The notes beneath the pieces are model-generated. The model made no database searches. It was not told the DNA's origin and saw nothing but the letters and a program-made list of their open reading frames with translations. A stretch of DNA of 64,000 bases from Anaerotruncus rubiinfantis (GTDB lineage Bacteria > Bacillota > Clostridia > Oscillospirales > Ruminococcaceae), in the NCBI RefSeq assembly GCF_900078395.1, contig NZ_FKLA01000006.1:54576-118575 (forward strand), in the 5' to 3' direction. This document shows, one piece after another, positions 48,701 to 62,744 of this stretch; positions within the stretch are counted from its first letter, which is position 1, and every line of letters starts with the position of its first letter. Made by a program: the position numbers and the translations under genes.

Positions 48701-51700
48701 GTCACAACACAGCAGCTTTCGCCCGCCAGAATCCGGCCGACAATCATCTGCCCGCGTTCGCGCAGATTGTGCTCATAGTAGCTGACCATCGGCTTTTTGA
48801 TGCCGAAATGGTTTAAAAGCTTGAGGGTGACGCGGGTGTCCTCCGCCGCAATAAAATCGCATTCGTTAAGTGTCTTTACCGCGCGCGGCGACAGATCCCC
48901 CAGGTTGCCGATCGGCGTGCCCACCACATATAACCTGCTCACAGGTTCGCCTCCTTTTGATAGATGCGCAGGACTTCTTGGGAAAAGCCGCCCGGTCCCT
49001 CAATTATAAGCGGCGCTTCCACCTGCAAAAACGGCTTGGCGCCGCGCTTTCCCTCGATGAGCAGCAGCCATGGCGCGCATCCCGGCCGCTGGTGCACCAT
49101 CCGCAGCCGCTTCGGCTCAATCCCAGCCTTTCGCATCGCGCAGGCCACGTCCACCAGCCGCTCCGGCCGGTGGCAGAGGCAGAGCCGTCCTCCAAAGCGC
49201 AGAAGCCTTGCCGCAGCGGCGCAGATATCCCCAATTTCACAGAGGGTTTCGTGCCGCGCGATCCGGTCGCTTTCGCTTTCGCTCAAAATTCCGGTCCCAG
49301 CGGTTTTGTACGGCGGGTTGCAGGTGACCAGGTCGAACATACCGGCGTCCAGCACGCCGGAAAGATCACGCAAGTCGGCACGTACCGGAAAAAAACGGTC
49401 CGCCGGAAGCCCCCCCACAGCGACACTTCTTTGCATCTGCGCAACCGCCTGCTCCTGCACCTCCACCGCGCAGACCTTCCGCGGGGCGGTTTTTTCGTCC
49501 CGGAACCACAAGGCTCCCACAATCCCGCAGCCCGCGCCGAGATCGCAGGCCAGATCCTTTCTGCGCGGCGCGGCGAAATCCGAAAGCAGAAACGCATCGG
49601 TCCCGAATTTATGCTGCGGCGTAACGCACAGCTTTATCCGCTCCCCAAGCGGCTCAAAGGTGTCCTTGAACAAAAGCATCCGCTCCTTACAGAAAAATCC
49701 CGGGCCGCGCGCAGGTAAAAGAAAAGCCTTCACACAAAGCGAAGGCTTTTCTTTATGTACGCTTATGATGATTGCTTATTCCGGCTTAATGGCTTCGACC
49801 GGGCAATCCGCCGCGCAGGCGCCGCATTCAATGCAGGTACCGGCGTCGATCTCGTATTTTCCATCGCCCTCGGAAATCGCGCCAACCGGGCAGGTCTCCT
49901 TGCAGTTACCGCAAGAGATGCAATCGTCATGAATTACATATGCCATGGGGAACACCTCCAAAAAAATTTGTGATTTTGGCCGCCGCGCAAATTTCCGCGC
50001 AACAGCGATACCATAGACTATGCAACGATGCACAATCGATATGATATTCACAAGCTTATTCTACCACAGGTTTGCAAAAATGCAAGACTTAAACCATTTT
50101 CCGCCTGTAAAATTCGTTATTTTTCGCCATCGTCCGAGGCCGGTTCCCCGCCGCCCTGGTTATTGTTTCGGATGAGACGCACTTCGCTCTTATGGATGTA
50201 CTTGGCCGCGGCCTGATCCTTCTCCGGCGCGACCTTGAGCATACCGGTCAGCAGGTTCACCTCGGTCACGACGCCGCGGCCCTCCTTGGTACGCACCCAG
50301 GAACCCGCCTTCGGCGTGGTGCGCAGAAGGTCCTCATAAGCTTCCTGCTCATATTTGAGGCAGCACATCAGCCGGCCGCAGGTGCCTGAAATCTTGGTCG
50401 GGTTGAGCGAAAGCCCCTGTTCCTTGGCCATCTTGATCGAGACCGGCTGGAACTCCCCCAGGAAGGAAGAACAGCAGAATGGACGGCCGCAGATGCCGAG
50501 CCCCCCCAGCATCTTCGCTTCGTCGCGCACGCCGATCTGCCTCAGCTCGATGCGGGTGCGGAACACCGACGCCAGATCCTTGACCAGCTCGCGGAAGTCA
50601 ACCCGTCCGTCGGCTGTGAAGTAAAACAGGATCTTGTTATTATCAAAGGTGAATTCCACATCCACCAGTTTCATATTGAGCTTATGCTTGGCGATCTTCT
50701 CATTGCAGACCGAAAAGGCCTGTTTTTCCCGCGCCGCGTTGTCCGACACCTTTTTGAGGTCCTCCTCGTTTGCAAGGCGCATCACCTTCTTGAGCGGCTT
50801 GACAATCGCTGTGTCGCTCACCTGTCGGTTTGCCATCGCAACCTCGCCGCATTCCACGCCGCGGGCTGTCTCAACAATCACCTTCGCACCCTTCTCCACC
50901 TGGAGCGGGCCGGGATCAAAATAATAAACCTTGCCCACGCTTTTAAATCTGACACCGATAATTTCCGCCATAACGTCCTCCATCTATCTGAGTGTAGCTT
51001 TGATCTGTTCCACCATACACGCCGATAAAAGCGCGATGCTCACATTCTGGTTGGCGCGCCGCGCGGCCGTTTCAACCGCCTGGGCCGCGCCGAGCGCCTG
51101 CATCGGCGTCAGCCGGTTCACCACCCGCATGTCCGGGTTCCCCTCCGGGCGGTACCGTTCGACCGCATACTGGGCGAACGCCTCACGCAGCAGGGTAAAA
51201 AGCTGTAAAAGCCCCTCGCGGTCCCGGTCGTAAGCGGCCAGGATCTGCAGCGCCTTATACCGTTCGCCAAAAAGCAGCGCCTCACAGAGCGAGCGGGTAT
51301 CCGCGGCCGCTTTGGAAGGCTTGGCCGACCCGATGAGCGAAAGCGCCCGCCCAATGTTTCCGCCGGCACCCGCGGCGGCCGCGCGGCGCTGGGTTTCGTC
51401 CGTTTCGGGAGAAAGCGCGGCCAGCGCCTGCTCACACTCTTCCACGGTGGGAATCTCCAGCTCCAGCGGCAAAACCCGTGAGAGGATGGTGGGCAGCATG
51501 CGGGATCGGTTTTCGCAGAGCAGCACAAACCGCACAAAGGCGGGCGGCTCCTCGATGATCTTGAGCAGCGCGTTCTGCGCCGCCGTATTCATCGCATGGG
51601 CCTTATCGATGACATAAACCTTGCACGGACCTTCATTCGGCGCAATGTAGGCGTCCTGCCGGATCTCGCGCACCAGGTCGATGGGAAATTCCTTCTTCCC

Positions 51701-54700
51701 TTCCGGCACAGTGTAATACCGCACGTCCGGATGGATCCCCTTTTGCACTTTGAAACAGTGCGGACAGATCCCACAGGGCTTTTCCGCCTCCTCGCAGAGC
51801 GAAAGCTCCGCAAAAAGGCGGGCCAGCGTCTTTTTACCGGAACCCTCGGGGCCTTCGACCAACAACGCATGCGGCAAACGCCCGCCAGCACTGAGGTTGG
51901 CGAGCGTACCGGTAGCTTTCTGATTATGATAGAGTAATGTTTTCAAAGTTTCTCAAATCTCTCCACGTTGGTTACAAAGATCGTCGCGCCGCCGACCTGC
52001 ACTTCCACCGGGAAGGAGGTGTACATGCCCACGCCGTAAGACGCGGAGGACGGCACCATCTGGGTGCGCTTTTTGGAATGCTTGCCAATGATCGAAATGA
52101 CCTCGTCGACCTTATCGTCGTCGATTCCGATGATGAAGGTGGTGTTCCCCGCCATGAGGAACCCGCCGGTCGTCGCCAGCTTGGTTACCGAAAACTTGTT
52201 TTTGGTCAGCTCCTTGGAAACCTTGGCGCTGTCGTCATTGGACACAATCGCAAAGATCAGTTTCATAAGGTCACCCTCCTTGTTGCCCTTGCCCCGGCCC
52301 CATTGCCAGAGCTTTCACGCATGAAAATTAGCGCCCGAAAGGGAAGTCCCTTTCTGTATTGCTATTTTACCATATCCGGGTGTAAAATGCCATAGTTTTT
52401 TGTTGGCAGAATGCAAAGAAAGCATATCAGAAACCGCATGACTTGTCCGCTGCGCTCCGCAGAGAACCCGCTACTTTCCGCTGCCCTTTGGAAAAAGGTC
52501 AGCCAAACGCCGGAGAAAGCAGTCCCGCCAGAATGATGAGCAGCGAAACCGCCGAGATGATCAGGCTTTTGCCCGAAGCCTTCTCGTCCTTCACGATCTC
52601 CGCGATCCCGGCCGCCAGCGAAAAAACGAACACAAACGGCCAAATGAACCAGGTCCAATAATAAAAGATTGCAATCCCCTTCATCAGTCCAAGCAGCATC
52701 GGCAATTCCTCTCCCGCAGTTTTAATCTTTTACAACGCATACCGCTGTAATTCCATAAGCCTTGAGCGCGGCGGCGGCCTCCTCGTCAATCCTTTCGCCG
52801 CCCATCACAACCGGGATGCCCGGCGGGCAGGGGGAAACTTCTCCGGCCGCGATCCGTCCAATCGCGTTTTCCACCAAAACAATTTCCTGTGTGGAAAAAA
52901 CCGCGGCGCGCAACGGCATTGCCGACTGGGGGCGCGGGAGCGCGGCGCCTGGCGAGAGCGCCCCGATTGCCCGCGCGAGCCGTTCGTAGTCGCTTTCGCG
53001 GTTATAGGCGTTGGCCATCAGCACACAGGCGGTACCGCTCACGTATTCCGGCTCAACGCCGAAACCGCGCAGGTGCGCGCCAAATGTTTCCCTATCCATC
53101 CCAAGCGGCCCAAAGCCGAGCGAAAGCTTTGCCGGATCGGAAAGCCCCTGCGGCAGCGCGAAGCCATGCGCAAGGGAAAGTCCCCGCAGCCGGTCCATCT
53201 GCCGGGCGGTGCGGGCAAAGCCCTCCCGGGCGCCGCCGCGCGCATACTGGAGCGCAATCTCACAGGAAAGCATCATCGGATAGCTTGGGCTGGTCGAGCC
53301 AAACAGCGACATCATCCGTTTCGCATCCGCCGCGAACTGCCCGTCTCCAATATGTAAAAGCGCCGCGCCGGTCATGGCGGGCATCGTCTTATGTAGGCTG
53401 TCGCAGCAGAGCGCCGCGCCGCAGTCGATCGGATGCGGCTTCCCGTATTTCTCCGGGAGAAACCGGAGGTGCGCGCCGTGCGCGTTGTCAACCAGCAGCG
53501 GCACGCCATGTTCCCGGCAGACCGCGGCGATCCCGGCAAGGTCGCTCATCACCCCAAAGTAGTCGGGCGAGGTGATGTAGACCGCTTTTGCATCCGGGTT
53601 CGTCTCGATCGCCGCCGCGACCGAGGCGGGTGTATACCGCCCAAGGAACCATTCCCCCGCGTCGTTTTCCGGATAGATCCACACCGGCGAAAGATCGAGC
53701 AGCGCTGCCGTGTTGATCGCGGCCCGGTGGATGTTGCGGCTCATGATCACCTTGCCGCCATTGCCGCATGCGAGCGCCAGCATTGTTTGGATGCACAGCG
53801 TCGCCCCACCCGCCGAAACGAGCGTCCGATACGCGCCGTAAACCTCCGCGAACTGCCGCTCCAACTCCAAAATCGGCCCATCCGCGTGAAAAAGGCTGTC
53901 CGCCCCCTCCACTTCGGTGATGTCCCACGGCAGGATTTCTGCGAATTCCCCTGTCCCACGGCCCTTATGCCCCGGCATATGGAACCGGGCCATGTCCTTT
54001 TGGAGATATGCTTCCACCGCGTCATGAAGCGGTGTTTTGCCCGCCTGCCTCATGATTTTTTCAGTTTGCGCTTCACCGCGCCGATCGTCCCGTTGAGGGC
54101 AATCGCTTTGTCCACCATCTTCGCTTTGAGCGGCTGGTAGACATAGTCAAATTCTCCGGCCAGCTCGTCAAGCGTGCCGTTAAACCCGCGCTTAAAGCGG
54201 TAAAGGCCGTACATATGCCCATTTTCATCCATATTGCCGGAAACGCCCTGGAAGTCGTAAACCGCGCATCCAGTTTCGATCGCCCATTTGATCATCTCCC
54301 ACTGGATGAGGTAATTTGGCATCACATTGCGGTAGACATTATCCGACGCTCCATAGACATAGCAGGTCTTGCCCGCATAGTTGGTGGTGATCGCGCCGGA
54401 AATCGGCTGGTCCTGATAAAAGGCCATATACATCCGCACATGCTCGCCAAGCGCGTCGAGCATCCGGGCAAAATAGGCCTTCGGACGGACGTTGAAGCCG
54501 TCGCGCTCGCCGGTAGTCTGCATGATCCGCACAAAATCGTCCAGATATTCCTGTCCCACCACCCGTATTTCCACACCGTGCTTCATTGCCACGCGGCAGT
54601 TGTAACGGGTCTTTTGGGTGAGCGCCGCGAAAACTTCCTCCTCGGTGCGTTCGTTCAGGTAAAGCCGGTAATTGAATCGGGCCTGAATGCCTTCAAATCC

Positions 54701-57700
54701 ATCGGGGCCGTAGCTTTGGGTAAAGCCCATACCTTTTGCGAGTTTTAAAAACTGCGCGTCGCTCATCAGAACATCCGGGTCCATTTTGAAGGTATGGGCG
54801 TTGTATTTTTTAGCGAGCGCGTCGACGCCGGCCTTGAGGTCGGCGAGCACGGCCTGGTCGTGCAGGTCGCAGACCGGGCCGCGCGGCGCATACAAAAACG
54901 AGGTGCCGATCAGCGGGATCTTTTGGATCAGCACCGACATGGCGCCGACGATTTCGCCCGCACCGCCGCGCGAAACAACCGCTTCGAAGCCCCAGTTATT
55001 TTTTACCTTCTGCCAGTTGACGCTCTGCGTAAAGCATCCCTGCGGATGGTTTGAGACAAATGCCTCATATTCTCCATATTGATCGGGCGTAATAATTTCC
55101 AAGATCTGTATCTCCTTTTCAGTCCTTTTGTCCTGATTGCGTGACTCCAAAGAACACCGTCCAAGCGTTTTCGTAAGCCCTGAATCCACCCCAGCCCCAC
55201 CGCAGTGCAGGGAGCATAAAACGTTACCATCAGTCCTGAGCTGACCGTTTTGCTGGGGGCAAAGGCGTCCGCGGGGTTTGGCAAGGCGTCCGCGGGGTTT
55301 CCAAAGGGGCGGCTAGCCACTTTGGCGTGTTCTTTTCCCTATTTCTTGCACGAGCAAGAAATAGGGCCGGGGTGCCGGGAAGGCGCAGAGTCTCCGAGCG
55401 CCTGAAAAGCGCAATCCACCGCTCTGCGGCTATTGTACCACAAGTGCGAAGCACGCAGTGGGATAATGGCGCATTGGGACGGAAGCGCCAAAGGCGCGAA
55501 TCGTCCTGCGCATAAAAAGCTATAATAGCCGCTTTGCGGCTATTATACCACATCCTTGCCGGAAATGATATCCAGATTGCGGCGCAGCACTTTTTCTCCA
55601 CGCCAGCCATAAGCTTTCGTCTCACAGAGTTTTCCAATTGTATCATACCCGAGCACCGGCTGGTTATCCCGGTAAAAGGCTTCGACTCTGCTCTTGGCAG
55701 CCTGCCGGTTGACCGGGCAAGCATCGGTGCACCTGTCACAGCCCCAAACGAATCCGCCCGCTTGGATCTGTCCGCGTTCCCATTCGCTCAGCGCGCCTTT
55801 TTTCTGCGTGAGAAAGGAACGGCATTTCGTCTTGTCAAAGCCGTCTTCCGAGAGTGCGCCGGTCGGGCAGGCAGCAAGGCACTGTCCGCAATTGACGCAC
55901 ATTTTTTTGCTTTGCGGCTGGCCGGGCGGCAAAACAAGGTCGGTGACGATCTCCCCGATGAAACAATAGCTCCCATAGACGGGGTTGAGCAGCTGTCCAT
56001 TTCGGCCCACGTCGCCAAGGCCGGAAAGATATGCGGCGCGCACCTCCACAAGCGGCGAAGCGTCCACAAATGGTATAAATATATTATTTATATACTTTTT
56101 GTTTATGTTTTTCGCCAAATTTTCCAAAATTCCCCGAATTACGGTGTGATAATCGTCTACGATTGCATATCGGGAGATGTTGCGCAATTCATAACTATTT
56201 GTATAATATCCAAATAAAAATACAATTATTGATTTCGCATTTTCCGGGATACGGGCCTTTGCGCGGACTTCCAACAGCGGGAGCGCATCGGCAAAGGCGC
56301 ACACGCCCCACTGATCAATCCCGGCATCGCGGACAATTTGTTCAAGTTCCGCCATCGGTTCTCTTCTTTCTTGGATAGGGTTTTTCCTCGTCCGTAAGAT
56401 CCAAAAGGAAGTCCACGCTTGTCTTGTAAAATGCCGCCAAGGTTAGCAGGTTTTCAGTTGTGGGCGTGTACTCCCCTGTCTCATACTTGGAAAGGATACT
56501 CTGATTAATACCGGTTTCCATTTGCAACTGTATTTGCGTCAAATCCCGCAGGACACGAATTTTCTTCAGGTTCTTCATGCGCTCACCTCTTATGCTATTA
56601 TCTCATAAAATATGCTTGATAATTATAATCATTCCTCATATAATATTCTTGTAAAGAATATTATATGAGGAATCATGTTTATGCCAACCGCCCTTGAAGA
56701 ATTCTTCCTTTCTGAACTCAAAACCTTCGCCACCTACGAGGAAGCCTCCGAAGCGCATGAAATCCTCGCCCGCTTCCAGCAGGCCCAGGATCTCCTCGCC
56801 CATACCCTCACCGAACAGCAAATGCGTCTCCTGCTCGATCTGCGCGACGTGCACGACGAACTCATCGACCGCGCCTCCGCCCGTGCCTTTGTCCGCGGCG
56901 TCCGTTTCAAATCTATCCGCTCTTCCCTCGTCCTCGAGCTTTAACCGCTGGTTGAAAGGGCTTACGGACGCACATGGGGGGATTTCTCTTGCAAATCCTC
57001 CCATACCCCCAAATGCGCCCGAAGCAGGGCCTGCGGGCCCAGGCGGGATTCCGGTGCGTGCGCGCACCGGCGTGGGGGCGCCGCCCCCGCGTTCCCCGCA
57101 ACCTTTGAAAAGGTTGACGAAACTTTTGTTTTTTCGCGGCGCAACCGAATCAAAAATTCTTGAAAAAGGGTCCGGGGAAAAACTTCTTTCAAGAAGTTTT
57201 CCCCCGGCGTTCCCCCGGCTCCGCGCTTAAGCGCGGAGCCCTTTTATTCCATCCCTTTAGTTGCACTTCGAATATCCACAGGATCTACAGCTTACGCAGC
57301 CGCCTTCGTGTTCCAGCTCACTGCCGCAGTCCGGACAAAATTTGGAATGCTTGGTCACAATGACCGGCTGTTCCGGAGCCTTCTTCGGTTCCAGAATTGC
57401 ACTCGAAGCCGGCTTTTGCGCCGCGATCATGTCCGCTGTCTTTTTGATCACGCGGGCGATCGCATCCGGACAGGAGGTGCATTTCATCCCCGTATGCCGG
57501 ATGGTCGACGGGCAGCGGATGCCGCGCAGCTGGTCGAGGATTTCATCAATCGAGATGCCCGACCGCAGCGCGATCGAAACAAGCCGCGCGGTCGCTTCCG
57601 ATTGGCTCGGACAGCCGCCCGCCTTGCCGGTCGAGGTAAATACTTCACAAATGCCGGTTTCATCATAGTTGACCGTCACATAAAGATTGCCGCACCCAAT

Positions 57701-60700
57701 CTTCATCCGTTCGGTCAGCCCACAGGTGATCTCCGGACGCGGACGCGGACGGATATTGGTGGGGTAGCCTTCCGGGTCCGTTTCAACTGGGGTTTCCCCT
57801 TCCTTCTTAACCGACCCGATATTCAACACCTGGCTGTCACGGCTGCCGTCACGGTAGATGGTCACGCCCTTGCAGTCGAGCTCATAGGCCAGCATATAGA
57901 CCTCCTGCACATCCTCGACCGTCGCGTCATGCTTGAAGTTGACCGTTTTGGAGACCGCGTTGTCGGTATATTTCTGGAACGCGGCCTGCATCTTGACATG
58001 ATAAAGCGGGCTGACATCGTGCGACGAAACGAATACCCGTTTGATATCCTCCGGGATTTCTTCAATATGCGCGAGCGTACCTTCCGCCGCAATCTTTTTC
58101 ATCAGTTCGTCGCTGTAGAGTCCGCGTTCTTCCAGCATCTCCCGAAGCACCGGGTTGACTTCGATCATTTCGGTGCCGTCCATAACGTTGCGGATGAAAA
58201 CATAAGCGAATACCGGCTCCACCCCGGAAGAACATCCCGCGATGATCGAAAGGGTACCAGTCGGGGCGATGGTGGTGATGGTGGCGTTGCGAAGCGGCGG
58301 GCCGCCGGCAAAGATGCTTTCGTTAAAGAGCGGGAACGGTCCGCGTGTCTTGGCCAGCTCAATCGATTCGGCGCGGCCGGTTTCGGTGATGAATTTCATG
58401 ACCTTTCCGGCCAATTCCACCGCCTCTTCCGAATTATAAGGGATGCCCATATAGGCGAGCATATCCGACCAGCCCATCACGCCGAGGCCGATCTTGCGGG
58501 TCTGCTTGGTGGTGAAGTCGATTTCCTCGAGCGGATACTTATTCACATCGATCACATTATCAAGAAAGTGAACCGCGTCCCTTGCGGTTTTTTCAAGTTT
58601 TTTGTAGTCGATGGCATAGCCTTTTCCGGTCTTTTTGAGCATATTGACCAAGTTGATCGAACCGAGATTGCAGCTCTCGTATGGCAGCAGCGGCTGTTCC
58701 CCGCAGGGATTGGTGCTTTCGATTTCCCCCTGGCTCGGGACGACATTGTCGCGGTTGAGGCGGTCGAGGAAGATGATGCCCGGCTCGCCATTGCGCCATG
58801 CGCTTTCCACAATCTTAGTAAAAACCTCACGCGCATCCAGCTCACCGGCCGGCTGTTTGGTTTTGGGGTCGACCAGCTTGAAGGTGTTGTTATGCTGCAC
58901 CGCATGCATAAATTCTTCAGTGATGCCCACCGATATATTAAAATTGGTGATATCAGCGTTGTCTTTTTTGCAGTCGATGAAATTCAGAATATCCGGATGG
59001 TCGATCCGCAGGATGCCCATATTTGCCCCACGGCGGGTGCCGCCCTGCTTGACCGCTTCGGTGGCCATGTTGAAAACCCGCATAAAGCTGATCGGGCCGC
59101 TGGCCACGCCTCCGGTGGTGCGCACCGTCGATCCGGACGGACGCAGCCGGGAGAAGGAAAAGCCGGTGCCGCCGCCGGACTTATGAATCAGCGCGGCCTG
59201 TTTGATCGCCTCAAAGATCTCTTCCATCGAATCGCCCACGGGCAGCACAAAGCAGGCGGAAAGCTGTCCCAGCTCGCGGCCGGCGTTCATCAGGGTGGGG
59301 GAATTCGGCAAAAATTCGAGATTGGTCATCATCTCGTAGAACCGCCCGGCCAATGCTTCGGTATCGGCAGCGGAGTCGAAATGCCTGTCCGCTTCCGCGA
59401 TGGCACGCGCCACACGCCAAAACAGCTGCTCCACTGTTTCGATATTTTTGCCTTCCTCGTCCTTCATCAGGTAACGCCGTTCCAGAACCGTCATTGCGTT
59501 TTTTCCAATTTTCATCGGTCAATCCATCCTTAATCTCTATATTATGTATCATATAAATTTCGTAATACTATATATTGTATCACTTTCCATCTATGGAAAC
59601 AACATATAAAACAAACAACCTTGCCGAATCTTTTCCAGCAAGGTTGTTTAAGGTGACTAATTTTCAAATTATTCTGCCGACGGGGCATCCGGCGGAGTTG
59701 GCTCTTCCGGTGCCTTTGGCGCGCCCTGTGTGTAATAGCCATTCGGATTCGAAGGGCCGCCCGCGCCCTTATCCGCAAGTTCATTGATTTGCGACTGCAT
59801 GATACCAAGCGCAACGACCGTGAGGCCAAAGATTGCCAGCACCAGACAGATGATACTGTTATCGCTCATGGAGACGCCCATATTGTTTCCAAGCCGCACC
59901 AACTTCTGATTATATTTATAGAGCCAATAAAGCCCATAAATGCCGCAAGTTACAATCGTAAGCAGAACTTCCAGTCCAGGGCCGTCTCTGGTATCTCCAA
60001 GCGTGTTGTTGACTTCTTCCGAGGTCTGATACATCCAAATCAGATAATAGATGCCGCAGGTGACAATCGACAGGATGATAACCATGGGGATGCTTTTGTT
60101 TTGTATGTACATAAGTAACTCCAATCTCCGGCAGCGCCGGGATAAAATCAACAATTTCAGTCTACCATATCAAACGACTGATTGCAATGTATGGCTTCAA
60201 GTTTTGTCCCAACCCATACAATTTGTGTCATTTTACCCGAAAATTGCTGCAACAAAAGAAAAAAACCGCTAAATAGCGGTTTTTTAAGAGCTGGCATCGA
60301 CCTATTTTTCCAGGGCGTCACCACCCAAGTATCTTCGGCACCGCTGAGCTTAACTACTGTGTTCGGAATGGGAACAGGTGGGACCTCAGCGTCATAAACA
60401 CCAGCCAATATGCAATTAAAATGGTGACCCGTGCGGGAATCGAACCCGCGTTACCGGCGTGAGAGGCCGGTGTCTTAACCGCTTGACCAACGGGCCATGG
60501 ACAGCCTTCCCAGCCCTGCTGGACCGGAGCGCCCTTCGGGCGACGGCTGTTCAAAAGGGGTTACATACCCCCCTTTGGATCCCCCGTTGGGTGTCGTCTG
60601 CGACGACCCGCCGCCTTCGGCCGCGGATTCGGGATAAGGTGTGCCTGCGGCACAGAATGCCTTCTAAAAGCTTCCTCTATCTATGCGGTGCTTTCCCCTT

Positions 60701-60765
60701 CCGGGCTTTCTGCCCTCCGGTCACACCTCTCACTTTCTGGTGCGCCATCAGGGACTCGAACCCGG

Positions 60766-60798
<33 letters not shown>

Positions 60799-61248
60799 CT
60801 GAGCTAATGGCGCATATTGGCGGCCTTCCCAGACTCTGTCCGGAGCGGCTTCGCCGACGGCCGCTCAAAGGGTTCCACCCTTTGGATCCTGGCTTGTGTC
60901 GTCTGCGACGACCCATGGCCTTTGGTCATGGATTTGGAATTCGGTGTGCTGCGCACATCCTTCGTGCGCCCCGCACCCTCAAAATCGAACAATGAAAACT
61001 TCATACCCTGCGAGACCAAAATTCGCTTGGTCAAGCCCTCGACCGATTAGTATCACCTTGCTGCACGTGTCGCCACGCTTCCACATGTGACCTATCAACC
61101 TTGTAGTCTTCAAGGGGTCTTACCTGGTTATCCAGTGGGATATCTTATCTTAAGGCCGGCTTCACGCTTAGATGCCTTCAGCGTTTATCCGATCCGCACT
61201 TAGCTGCCCAGCTGTGCCGTTGGCACGACAACTGGTGCACCAGAGGTG

Positions 61249-61280
<32 letters not shown>

Positions 61281-61309
61281 CTCCTTTCAAATATCCTGCG
61301 CCCACGACA

Positions 61310-61365
<56 letters not shown>

Positions 61366-61396
61366 TGGCGAACAGCCAAACCCTTGGGACCGAATA

Positions 61397-61443
<47 letters not shown>

Positions 61444-61644
61444 ACGATGTGGACTCTTGGGGGAGATCAGCCTGTTATCCCCAGGGTAGCTTTTATCCGT
61501 TGAGCGATGGCATTTCCACTCACATACCACCGGATCACTAACTCCAACTTTCGTTACTGCTCGAGATGTCTCTCTCGCAGTTAGGCTGGCTTACGCGTTT
61601 ACACTCAAAAGCATGGTTTCCGTCCATGCTGAGCCAACCTTTGA

Positions 61645-61695
<51 letters not shown>

Positions 61696-61981
61696 AACAA
61701 TGTCCCCCGACCGGATTCACGGCCGCAGGTTAGAATTTCAGTACCTCAAGAGTGGTATCCCAACGGTGACTCCACCTGAACTGGCGTCCAGGTTTCTCAG
61801 TCTCCCACCTATCCTGTACATGAAATACCGAAATCCAATATTAAGCTACAGTAAAGCTCCATGGGGTCTTTCCGTCTTGTCGCGGGTAACCGGCATCTTC
61901 ACCGGTACTACAATTTCGCCGGGCGGGCTGTTGAGACAGTGTCCAGATCGTTACACCATTCGTGCGGGTCAGAACTTACCT

Positions 61982-62041
<60 letters not shown>

Positions 62042-62708
62042 AATTCAGAGCTCTCACTCCTCCTCTTAACCTTCCGGCACCGGGCAGGTGTCACCCCATA
62101 TACGTCATCTTTCGATTTAGCATAGAGCTGTGTTTTTGCTAAACAGTCGCCTGGACCTATTCTCTGCGGCTCCCTTTCAGGAGCACCCCTTCTCCCTAAG
62201 TTACGGGGTCAACTTGCCGAGTTCCTTAACAACCCTTCTCCCGTTGGCCTTAGAATTCTCTTCCTGTCTACCTGTGTCGGTTTGCGGTACGGGTATCTCA
62301 GATATACACAAGGCTTTTCTCGCCTGCCGCTAAGCATACTTCCCTACTAAATTTCGGTCCCTTTCGCCCAGGTCTACCAACGCCTGGGTTATGCCCTTTG
62401 ACAGTGTCCCCTTGCTTAAATCTTTCGACAGCTACGGAATTTCTACCGTATGTGCATCGGCTACGCCTTTCGGCCTCACCTTAGCTCCCGGCTTACTTGG
62501 AGCGGACGAACCTTCCTCCAAAAACCTTAGACTTTCGGCCATTATGATTCTCACATAATTCTCGCTACTCATTCCGGCATTCTCACTCGTATAAAGTCCA
62601 CCGCCGCTTTCGCTACGACTTCACCCCTTATACGACGCTCCCCTACCATGATTTACATCATCCCAAGCTTCGGTTACACGTTTAGCCCCGTTACATTTTC
62701 GGCGCAGA

Positions 62709-62744
<36 letters not shown>
